From an uncultured Planctomycetaceae bacterium (lineage in GTDB: Bacteria > Planctomycetota > Planctomycetia > Planctomycetales > Planctomycetaceae), in assembly GCA_937975745.1 (NCBI GenBank), contig CALJUK010001041.1:1-6000 (forward strand): 6,000 nt of DNA. The letters run 5' to 3'. Numbering within the stretch: position 1 is the stretch's first letter; the number at the start of each line of letters is the position of its first letter. The notes beneath the pieces were generated by a model that saw only the letters and a program-made list of their open reading frames with translations, was not told where the DNA came from and did not search any database. Position numbers and translations under genes: made by a program. Of this stretch, positions 1 through 6,000 are shown piece after piece.

Positions 1-123
1 CGAGTCCGGCCAGGGGTTTCAGTTTGAGTTTTTCAAACCCGGCGTGTCCGCTGCTCTCCCGAAACCGGATATCCCACCGGCATTGGTGCCAGCAATAACA
101 ACATCTAAACACGGGAGAGAGTC
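1..123. other. Leader region upstream of the secreted protein gene, no gene seen
   Basis: This stretch carries no recognisable coding sequence. It contains an inverted repeat, GTTTGA (22-27) and TCAAAC (33-38) with a 5-base loop, overlapped by a competing pairing of GGGTTT (14-19) with AAACCC (35-40). A short GGCA/TGCC hairpin lies at about 79-90. None is followed by a T tract, so I do not call a terminator. I could not find a convincing sigma-70 -35/-10 pair. The promoter of the downstream gene is probably here or just left of the window, but this is inferred only from position. Confidence 0.4.
113..119 (+). promoter_or_regulatory. Ribosome binding site for the 124 start
   Basis: The purine run GGGAGAG sits about 4-7 bases before the ATG at 124. 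It fits pairing with the anti-Shine-Dalgarno sequence at close to standard spacing and supports 124 as the start. The encoded N-terminus being a clean signal peptide supports the same start. Confidence 0.6.
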
Positions 124-1965
124 ATGAAGTGGACACGAACAATTGCACGACATCGACACCTGCTGGTCGCCCTCACGATCGTGGCGATCCTGTTTGCTGG
201 ACCAGATCCCGGTCTGGCGAAAGGGAGAAAGCGCCGCAACAAGAACCGTCACCGAAAACACCACCATCACCACAACCAGAACCACCAGCAGCATAATCCG
301 GAAGTCCCATATCCGTATCCACCGTCAAACAACAACGACGACGATGAGGGACGACGACCGAGCATTCTGCCGGACATCATCCGGATAATTCCGGAGTTCA
401 TCCCGAAACCGCAGCCGAGGCCGCCGGTGGTTGTCCCGCAACCGCGACCACCGGTCGTAGTTCCCCAGCCTCGCCCCCCGGCGTTCGTTCCGCAGCCCCA
501 GCCTCGACCGCCGGTTGTCGTTCCGCAGCCGCGGCCTCCCGCACCGAATCCACCCCCCGTGGTGGATCCACTGCCGAACACGCTGCCTGTCATGCCGCAG
601 ATAGTGAGTCCACTGGACAACCCTGCACTGATCCTCAACCTGGCCGGTTCGGAGCAGGTCCAGCAGGCGCTTGACGCTGGACACGACCTGCTAGGTCAGC
701 AAGTCAATCGCATGGTGGAAGAACAGCTCGACAACATCGAAACGGATTTGTGGTTGTGGATTCCTTCACTTAGTGCAGATTCAATTTATTCAATTGTCGA
801 TGCGATGGAGAGCAACGATGACCAGGCAGTCGAAAGGGCGATCAATACGGCGACACACGCCCCAGGGCGTCCCATCTCCGATGATCTGAAGCAGCAATTG
901 AAGAGTGCCTACGAGTTAAGAAAGGAGTTGCAGGATCTTGCTGCCGACGTTCAAGCGGGTGCGTCGCCCAGCGAGGTCCTTGATTCGGTCGAGCGAATTC
1001 GCAGTATGGATTTGGGAATGATTTCATACAAGGATGTGGCTGACGCAGCATTTGACCAGATCCAGACGACAGCTGAACTCATCCAATCGTTGGAACAGAT
1101 TCAACAATCCGGCCTGCAGGACAGCGGCCCACCTGTCTCCATCGATCTCCCGCCCGGTCTGATCTCCGTCGTGGTCGTGCCGAGCGCGCCCAGCATGCCG
1201 GACCCCGTAATCGCCGGCCCGTCCGGTCCGATCCTGATGCCGGGTCCCGCGCCGTCAGTCGAGGTCTCGACCGCCGCGGAAGTCCTGGGATTCCCGGTTC
1301 TCGCCGGACAGCCGCTGCCCGAGGTGGATGCCGAGGTGAGCCAGGAGATGACAGCCGGCGTCCTGATTCGTAATCCGGACGACTCGGGGAGCACGGTCCA
1401 CTACACCCTCAACGGGCAGCGGCACTCCCTCGAACCGGGTTACCGGCACAACGTTTCCTCCAGCCGGAAGTGGGAGATTCAGTTCGACCGGGGCGGGTCG
1501 TTCGGCAAGGCCCGGTACTCGCTTCCCGCCGGCAGCTATCGCTTTAAGGCGACGGAGAACGGCTGGGACCTGGTCAAGGAGACGTTCGAGGTCACGATCG
1601 ACAACTCCGGGAACGAGAATCCGTTCAACCTGGTGGTCGTCAACGAGGACGTCGAGGTGACCGATACGGCCACCGGTCGGACGCGGACGGTCAGTAACGA
1701 GCGGGTGACGATCCCGGCCGGAGCGTCCCTGTCGATGGTCAGCCCGTACCCGGTCTCGGTGCGATTCGATCGCGCCGACGGTAACGAGCCGACCGAGAAG
1801 CTGCTGGCCAGCGACTCGACCTACAAGGTCGGCGTCGATCCGATGCTGAACGTACTGGAGCTGTTCCCGGAATCGGCCGAGCCCTGGACGCTCGCCCAGG
1901 CGGAGCAGCCGAGCGGTCCCACCGGACCGGGAGTGGCCCAATTCCCGCAACCGGAGGCCGAGTGA
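124..1965 (+). CDS. Secreted Pro/His-rich protein with planctomycete-type C-terminal beta domain, function unknown
   Basis: This is a 613-aa exported protein that I do not recognise by name. Residues 1-32 look like a Sec signal peptide: basic start (KWTRTIARHRH), hydrophobic core (LLVALTIVAILFAG) and probable cleavage near GLA-KG. The mature N-terminus is strongly basic and His-rich (residues 33-57, with five consecutive His at 46-50), then Asn/Asp-rich. Residues 96-139 hold five PQPRPP repeats separated mostly by VVV. Residues about 165-330 are polar and probably helical (EQVQQALDAGHDLLGQQVNRM, EQLDNIETDL, LKQQLKSAYELRKELQDLAADV). A second Pro-rich linker spans about 336-378. Residues about 400-580 look beta-rich, with the element FDRGGSFGKARYSLPAGSYRF, which I associate with exported planctomycete proteins from memory. 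The tail is again Pro/Gln-rich. There is no catalytic motif, lipobox or second membrane helix. A role at the cell surface or periplasm, such as a matrix, scaffold or polyanion- or metal-binding protein, is inference only. The gene appears monocistronic, with its own ribosome site and terminator. Confidence 0.88.
   Translation: MKWTRTIARHRHLLVALTIVAILFAGPDPGLAKGRKRRNKNRHRKHHHHHNQNHQQHNPEVPYPYPPSNNNDDDEGRRPSILPDIIRIIPEFIPKPQPRPPVVVPQPRPPVVVPQPRPPAFVPQPQPRPPVVVPQPRPPAPNPPPVVDPLPNTLPVMPQIVSPLDNPALILNLAGSEQVQQALDAGHDLLGQQVNRMVEEQLDNIETDLWLWIPSLSADSIYSIVDAMESNDDQAVERAINTATHAPGRPISDDLKQQLKSAYELRKELQDLAADVQAGASPSEVLDSVERIRSMDLGMISYKDVADAAFDQIQTTAELIQSLEQIQQSGLQDSGPPVSIDLPPGLISVVVVPSAPSMPDPVIAGPSGPILMPGPAPSVEVSTAAEVLGFPVLAGQPLPEVDAEVSQEMTAGVLIRNPDDSGSTVHYTLNGQRHSLEPGYRHNVSSSRKWEIQFDRGGSFGKARYSLPAGSYRFKATENGWDLVKETFEVTIDNSGNENPFNLVVVNEDVEVTDTATGRTRTVSNERVTIPAGASLSMVSPYPVSVRFDRADGNEPTEKLLASDSTYKVGVDPMLNVLELFPESAEPWTLAQAEQPSGPTGPGVAQFPQPEAE
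409..540 (+). repeat. Five in-frame PQPRPP repeats
   Basis: Residues 96-101, 105-110, 114-119, 125-130 and 134-139 of the secreted protein each read PQPRPP. The spacers are VVV, VVV, AFV plus PQ, and VVV. The unit is nine residues (27 bases), with one 11-residue step. The nucleotide copies differ at synonymous sites, with arginine coded as agg, cga, cgc, cga and cgg in order. The peptide is therefore better conserved than the DNA. Such segments usually form extended polyproline-like spacers; no partner can be read from the sequence. Confidence 0.9.
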
Positions 1966-1997
1966 TCCCGGACGCAGGAATCGAGTGCGTTATCAAG

Positions 1998-2029
1998 CCA
2001 CCGCTGGATTCGTCCAGCGGTGGTTTTTT
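1998..2029 (+). terminator. Intrinsic terminator of the secreted protein gene
   Basis: A perfect 11-bp stem (CCACCGCTGGA at 1998-2008 pairing with TCCAGCGGTGG at 2013-2023) closes a TTCG loop and is followed at once by six T residues (2024-2029). It starts 33 bases after the stop codon of the secreted protein gene. It should end that transcript and insulate the sigma-factor remnant from read-through. Confidence 0.93.
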
Positions 2030-2122
2030 CATTGGGTCCTCCTCCTGTCAACCAGTCCACTTCCAGCGATGGAAGCGAGCCTGTGCCCTCCTCAGCCACA
2101 TCCACAAGTCTGAGAATCCGTT
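2030..2122. other. Spacer between terminator and sigma-factor remnant
   Basis: I read all three forward frames for the missing front half of the ECF sigma factor and found no region 2 signature. The frame that continues into the remnant meets a TGA at 2111-2113. No promoter, RNA or repeat is evident. Confidence 0.35.
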
Positions 2123-2382
2123 GTGATGGCCAAATCGTCCAGCATGCACGGCGTGACCCCGGAAGAAGTGTCCCGTGAGCCGACGCCCGATGAAGCGGCG
2201 AGCTGGTTGAGGAGGTGGAAGCATTTATGGCGTCGCTCGAGACAAAGGAGCGGACGGTGCTGGAACTCCGTCTCCAGGAGTACAGCACCGAGGAGATCGC
2301 CGAGAAAGTCCATCGCTCGCCGCGAACGATCCGACGGATCCTCGAACGTCTGCAGGCGCGGCTGGAAGAGCGGCTGGGGTGA
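2123..2382 (+). pseudogene. ECF sigma factor remnant: linker plus region 4, frameshifted and 5'-truncated
   Basis: Planctomycete ECF sigma factors carry a linker of the form REPTPEEAA-L followed by region 4, the helix-turn-helix that binds the -35 element. Here the linker (VTPEEVSREPTPDEAA) is read in one frame up to about 2200. Its expected continuation is in the frame one base back: ELVEEVEAFMASLE, then ERTVLELRLQEYSTEEIAEKV and SPRTIRRILERLQARLEERLG, stopping at TGA 2380-2382. A single base lost from an ancestral GCGGCGGAG, now GCGGCGAG at 2195-2202, explains the break exactly. Region 4 itself is well preserved: the LELRLQEYSTEEIAEKV helices and the recognition helix are both legible. Region 2, which contacts core polymerase and the -10 element, is missing; the linker frame opens only at a GTG (2123) after a stop at 2111. 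The break could be a real mutation or a sequence error, but the missing front half argues for a true remnant. The 2227-2382 part alone is an open 51-codon frame. Confidence 0.72.
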
Positions 2383-2465
2383 GACGGCATTCTCGGGCGG
2401 CGTCTCTTCATGCGCTGTACCCCATTCAAAGCGAATTCCAATGCCCTCACATGGGCGCTGCGGCT
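2383..2465. other. Intergenic gap between convergent sigma remnant and kinase gene
   Basis: This short convergent spacer contains part of one weak inverted repeat, GAGACG (2381-2386) and CGTCTC (2401-2406), with a 14-base loop and no T tract on either strand. No convincing terminator for the minus-strand kinase gene was found. Confidence 0.4.
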
Positions 2466-5400
2466 TCAGTCCCCGGCCCGGATCCCTAATCCCTCAAAGC
2501 GCTCTTGTAAGAGCTCAAGATCCCAAATGCGTACAGACGACTGATGCCGGTGATGAATGGCGATCCGTCGACCATCCGGGGACATTCGCACGCGAGCTGC
2601 CGATCCGTCGAGCGGGATCTCGCAGTACCGCTTGAATGCACTTCCGTTCCAATGCCAGATGTGCGCGGATTTATCCTTTGAGGCGGCCACCAACGTCTTG
2701 TTGTCGCCACTCAGCGAGAGGGACGTGATCCCGTCATCACAGCCGGGCAGATCATCGATTGTCTCTCCTCCCGGAATCTGAACGACCCGGAGGCGACCGC
2801 GGTCGGTTCCAATGACGGCGAGCAGTTCATCCGAGGACAGGGCCACCGACGAGACTTCGCCGCCGGGCCCCTCAATTGTCGAATGGGGCTGATTCGGGGT
2901 CTGCGCTGAGAACAGTCGGAGCTTTCCGTCACCTGATCCCACGACGACCCATTCATCTCCAGCGGCGACGGAGACGAGACTTGCGACCCCTGAGAACAGC
3001 GTCGCTCCCGCGTTCGACCACGTCCCTGCCACCTCCAATTCGGGATATGTGACCGCCATGAGTTCGCTTCTGTCAGTGACCGCCCATATTCTCTTTCCGT
3101 TCGGAGACAATACGACTGGACCGACGACACGCTCTGCGACTTCGAAGTCTGCGGGGGCGACGATGAATCGATCAATCCAGAGCGTTGAGCGCAGTTGCCG
3201 GTCTTCGGCCGACCGTAAGAACAGGACTCGTGGGCGGCTGAGATGGCTGAAACGAAAGCTGTCGACGAAGACCAGACCGAATCCACTACCCGCCAGCGCA
3301 GATGACGGAAGTATCTGTTGCCACAAGGCATCGTCATCCTGAGCCGTGCCGAGTGCAATACCGGCACCGGCGTCACCCGGACCATCGCTCCGCACGAATG
3401 CATACGCGGCCCATTCCTGATCGCCAGCTGGAATGTCCAACTGTCTGGGGTCCAGCGTGATCTGCCAAACCTCATCGTCGGGGTCGATTCGCAACGACTT
3501 CCCGTCCGAGGCAAGCGGGTCGTCTTCGATCGTAGCAGAACCAGCAGGAGCGTCGACGATGAACTCGCGTTCTTGGACTTCGAACAATGATTGTCTGGGG
3601 CGCAGCAGTAGTCGGTCCGAAGTGCGTCCAGTTGAATCCGCTGAACTGAGGCAGAATCCTGGACCAGCCAAACCAGACACGGCCACCTCGTCCGTCGGCG
3701 AAACTGCCAGACTGTGCCACCCGACCCAGTGCGAGCGAATAAACGTCGTGAAGGTCCGCTCCGCAATCAAACGGTCTTCGTCAACATCCCACCAGTTGAC
3801 CCGCTGCATCACGGGCGTCTCGACCTCATTACTCGTGTCGGGAAGAAACCAGAACAGTTCGGTCAGAACCGCGATTGTGCCAGAGTCGCCAACCCACTGG
3901 ACGTCGCCGATCACTTCATCTTGAACGGCAGTCGTCCACACACACGGCTCAGCATGCAGCGAGAAGAGCTGTACCTTGTCGTTCCTGATCAGCGCCAGCT
4001 GCTCAGCGGTCGGGCTGATGACCGCATTGGGCTCGTTCGTGGCCGGGACGGATAGAGTTCCGAGCAGTCGTTGACCCGAGACCGACCACAGATCAACCGC
4101 TTGAGCATGGGATGCAGCCAGCAGATCTGTGCCGGCACCGACCGAAAGGCTCTTGTACGTGCGCTTCACACGAGACAGATCCACGTAGTGTCTGTAGAGA
4201 TGGTCTGGGTTGTGAAGTGTGCGCGAACTGAAAAGTGGGATTTCGCGGTTGCCGGAAGCGATGATCAGACCGTGGATTGACTCGCACGCGACCGGCGGCC
4301 GCGCAACATCCGACACCTTGGCAATTGGTGACGCAAAATCACTTTCGCCGTAGACATTTATGTCCCCGTCCGCGACTGTCACGAGGGTGTTTGCTGATGC
4401 GTCATAAGCAATCGAATCGGCCTCCATAGGCAGCTGTTCGACGCGACGATCAGTTGCGACTTGCCAGCGGCAGACTGCGCTTTCCGAACTGCGTGCGAAC
4501 AGGCACTCGTCATTTCCCGCGAATGCAAGTCCTCGAACTTCCCCATCGACGCTGAAACCCTGGCACTCCAGAAAGGTTGCGGGACTCGCTTCGGTATCCC
4601 AGCAGATGATTCGACCGAATCGAGTCCCGGCTGCAAGCCAGCGACCGTTGTTGCTGAAAGTCAGCGAGCTGATGCCATCCTGATATTTTGAATCCTGCTG
4701 GACCAGCAACTTCAGGAGACTCGTTTCGACACTCGAAATGGTGAGACTATCCAGCAAGTACCCGGTCTGGGCATTATAGATTCGCATGGTCGGTGCGATT
4801 GCATGCTTCAGCTCTCCCACTGCCAGACGTTTCCCGTCCGGACTGAACGCGATCGCTCCGGCGTTGATGTCCTCGGCAACAACGCCGGCCTCAGCCACAT
4901 CGAATCCTGAGAGAGTTGTTGCGGCAAGACTGCGGAGCTGCACAACGTCTGCGGCTTCTGTTTCGAGCGCGGCGGCTCGAACGAGCTCGTCCTTCGCCTG
5001 CTCCGTCCAGCCCCACTCACGAGCATACGACTTCTGAATCAGTCCGCTGATCAGCGACGCGTATTCTTCTGCCGTTCTCGCTCGCTGCTCGGCATCCACA
5101 AGCCGTTGTGCCACATCCGCTCGTCCCTCTGCCTCTTCCGATGCCCGGCTCGCTTCAAGCATTCGACGACGATAGTCGAGGCTCACCAGCAACGACAGAA
5201 CGGCTGTCAGACTGACAGCAATAAGTCCGGAAGCAACCGGTTTACGACGACACCAGCGCCATGATCGGCCGAGCATGGACAGTGGGCGAGCGTGGATCGG
5301 TTCGCCGTGCAGGAAGCGATCAAGTTCATCGACGACATCGCGTGCCATTGCATAACGGTGGAAAGGTTCCTTTTCCAGGCACTTCATACAGATTGTGTTG

Positions 5401-5867
5401 AGGTCCCGGTCAATCCAGCCGTTGAGGACACGCGGCGCGACAGGATTCTGCTCAATCACCTGCACCAGGGTTTCAACCGCACTCGGCGCCTGAAACGGCG
5501 GGCGCCCGGTGAGCAGGCAGTACAGAATCGCGCCCAGGGAGTAGACGTCCGAGTGGGGACCAACCTGATCGTGCTTTCCGGCCGCCTGTTCAGGAGGCAT
5601 GTAGCTGGGCGTGCCGAGAACCTGTCCGGTACCAGTCAGGTTGCTGTCTCCTTCGATCTGCTTGGCCAGACCGAAATCCGTCACACGGGGCTGGCCGTTC
5701 TCGTCGATCAGGACGTTGCCCGGTTTCAGATCGCGGTGGATGACTCCCTTCGAGTGGGCATGGGCGACTGCTTCTGCGATCGCCCGGACGAGTTCAGCCG
5801 CCTCTCGCGCCGAGAGCGGTCCCTCCGCAACCCGCTGCGCGAGACTCCGACCTTCCACGAACCCCAT
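2466..5867 (-). CDS. Membrane Ser/Thr protein kinase with WD40 sensor domain, N-lobe missing from the open frame
   Basis: The open frame (1133 aa from the only in-frame ATG) begins inside a Hanks-type kinase domain. Visible are the catalytic loop HRDLKPGN (44-51, Asp46), the DFG motif (64-66), an activation segment with several Ser/Thr, MPPEQA (90-95), the alphaF Asp107 (SDVYSLG) and the C-lobe Arg171. The juxtamembrane RSWRWCRRKP leads to one membrane helix (about 211-230), then a charged, probably coiled helix (232-270). From about 326 to 1118 there are some 12-13 WD40-like blades (FSPDGKRLAVG, FSNNGRWLAAG, SPNGKRIWAV, SPDGRRIAIH, VRIWDLE), enough for two propellers. A non-WD40 beta-rich segment interrupts them at about 750-905. 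By family analogy the kinase is cytoplasmic and the WD40 part lies beyond the membrane. The Gly-rich loop and beta3 Lys are not in this frame, and no Shine-Dalgarno site precedes the ATG, so 5867 is a formal start and not a likely native one. As it stands the product should not bind ATP normally. It converges with the sigma-factor remnant. Confidence 0.82.
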   Translation of the reverse strand: MGFVEGRSLAQRVAEGPLSAREAAELVRAIAEAVAHAHSKGVIHRDLKPGNVLIDENGQPRVTDFGLAKQIEGDSNLTGTGQVLGTPSYMPPEQAAGKHDQVGPHSDVYSLGAILYCLLTGRPPFQAPSAVETLVQVIEQNPVAPRVLNGWIDRDLNTICMKCLEKEPFHRYAMARDVVDELDRFLHGEPIHARPLSMLGRSWRWCRRKPVASGLIAVSLTAVLSLLVSLDYRRRMLEASRASEEAEGRADVAQRLVDAEQRARTAEEYASLISGLIQKSYAREWGWTEQAKDELVRAAALETEAADVVQLRSLAATTLSGFDVAEAGVVAEDINAGAIAFSPDGKRLAVGELKHAIAPTMRIYNAQTGYLLDSLTISSVETSLLKLLVQQDSKYQDGISSLTFSNNGRWLAAGTRFGRIICWDTEASPATFLECQGFSVDGEVRGLAFAGNDECLFARSSESAVCRWQVATDRRVEQLPMEADSIAYDASANTLVTVADGDINVYGESDFASPIAKVSDVARPPVACESIHGLIIASGNREIPLFSSRTLHNPDHLYRHYVDLSRVKRTYKSLSVGAGTDLLAASHAQAVDLWSVSGQRLLGTLSVPATNEPNAVISPTAEQLALIRNDKVQLFSLHAEPCVWTTAVQDEVIGDVQWVGDSGTIAVLTELFWFLPDTSNEVETPVMQRVNWWDVDEDRLIAERTFTTFIRSHWVGWHSLAVSPTDEVAVSGLAGPGFCLSSADSTGRTSDRLLLRPRQSLFEVQEREFIVDAPAGSATIEDDPLASDGKSLRIDPDDEVWQITLDPRQLDIPAGDQEWAAYAFVRSDGPGDAGAGIALGTAQDDDALWQQILPSSALAGSGFGLVFVDSFRFSHLSRPRVLFLRSAEDRQLRSTLWIDRFIVAPADFEVAERVVGPVVLSPNGKRIWAVTDRSELMAVTYPELEVAGTWSNAGATLFSGVASLVSVAAGDEWVVVGSGDGKLRLFSAQTPNQPHSTIEGPGGEVSSVALSSDELLAVIGTDRGRLRVVQIPGGETIDDLPGCDDGITSLSLSGDNKTLVAASKDKSAHIWHWNGSAFKRYCEIPLDGSAARVRMSPDGRRIAIHHRHQSSVRIWDLELLQERFEGLGIRAGD

Positions 5868-6000
5868 CGAGAAGTACGGCTGTCCGTTGTGTGTTCCGAC
5901 TTCGTGGATCGGAACAATGTTCGCGTGCTCGATCGTCGGTGCGGCTTATCCCCGGCCACGGCAACCACGGGTCTCATGCTCAGCGGCCAGTTCGCCTCAG
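5868..6000 (-). pseudogene. 5' continuation of the kinase domain, interrupted by in-frame stops
   Basis: Reading upstream of the ATG at 5867 in the same frame gives IEHANIVPIHEVGTHNGQPY, the normal stretch after helix alphaC through beta4 and beta5 of this kinase family, so the domain clearly extends past the apparent start. Further upstream come AAPT, a TAA stop (5946-5948), then GELAAEHETRGCRGRG and a TGA (5997-5999). The second segment aligns without gaps to the usual ELA...E-RRFRREAEAA pattern, but GCRGRG replaces the RFRREA core, including the alphaC Glu that normally pairs with the beta3 Lys. Neither other frame restores the motif, so substitutions explain it better than a frameshift. 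The Gly-rich loop and true start would lie beyond the window. Confidence 0.6.

Noticed and set aside
22..38. GTTTGA/TCAAAC inverted repeat as operator or upstream terminator
   Set aside because: The stem is short and competes with another pairing. It has no T tract, no recognised operator matches it, and there is no upstream gene to assign.
1255..1950. Long minus-strand open frame opposite the secreted protein gene
   Set aside because: It lies fully antisense to a gene with clear protein features. The translation is Arg/Gly/Leu-rich with no domain signature, as expected from GC-rich antisense codons.
2195..2202. Programmed -1 frameshift joining the two halves of the sigma-factor linker
   Set aside because: There is no slippery heptamer at the junction and no obvious downstream stimulatory structure. 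The region 2 half is missing anyway, so mutation or sequence error is the simpler reading.
2381..2406. Inverted repeat GAGACG/CGTCTC as a bidirectional terminator
   Set aside because: It has only six base pairs, a 14-base loop and no T tract on either strand, and it overlaps the stop codon of the sigma remnant.
2383..2635. Continuation of the linker frame past the sigma-factor frameshift
   Set aside because: After about 2200 this frame reads Arg/Ser-rich nonsense and runs antisense into the kinase gene, whereas the neighbouring frame encodes a proper region 4.
2711..3766. 351-codon minus-strand open frame inside the kinase gene
   Set aside because: It overlaps the WD40 part in another frame of the same strand. 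Its translation is Ser/Arg-rich and shows no motif, while the kinase frame shows WD40 blades throughout.

Overview
The window looks like part of a Planctomycetota chromosome. This is inferred from three family signatures and not from any marker gene. The first is a membrane-anchored Ser/Thr kinase whose catalytic domain runs through the typical planctomycete juxtamembrane stretch (HARPLSMLGRSWRWCRRKP) into a WD40 sensor. The second is a C-terminal piece of a planctomycete-type ECF sigma factor. The third is a secreted protein with a C-terminal beta domain (FDRGGSFGKARYSLPAGSYRF) that I associate with planctomycete exported proteins. The DNA is moderately GC-rich.

Layout. Bases 1-123 are a leader with a good Shine-Dalgarno site and no recognisable gene. 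Bases 124-1965 (+) encode a 613-aa exported protein: signal peptide, basic and His-rich segment, five PQPRPP repeats, a helical middle and a C-terminal beta region. A textbook intrinsic terminator (1998-2029) follows. Bases about 2123-2382 (+) hold a remnant of an ECF sigma factor: the linker and region 4 are readable, but they lie in two frames joined at about 2195-2200, and the region 2 half is absent. Bases 2466-5867 (-) encode a kinase/WD40 protein of 1133 aa as it stands. Its recognisable kinase sequence continues upstream in the same frame to the window edge, but TAA (5946-5948) and TGA (5997-5999) interrupt it. The open part therefore lacks most of the kinase N-lobe, including the ATP-binding loop and the beta3 lysine.

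How the parts relate. In Planctomycetota, ECF sigma factors and WD40-type Ser/Thr kinases are often neighbours and are thought to form signalling pairs. Here both appear damaged and they converge tail to tail, which suggests a decaying or rearranged signalling locus. Local sequence errors remain an alternative. The secreted protein is intact, has its own terminator, and shows no sequence-level link to the other two. I found no RNA gene, CRISPR array, insertion sequence or clear new defence or metabolic system.
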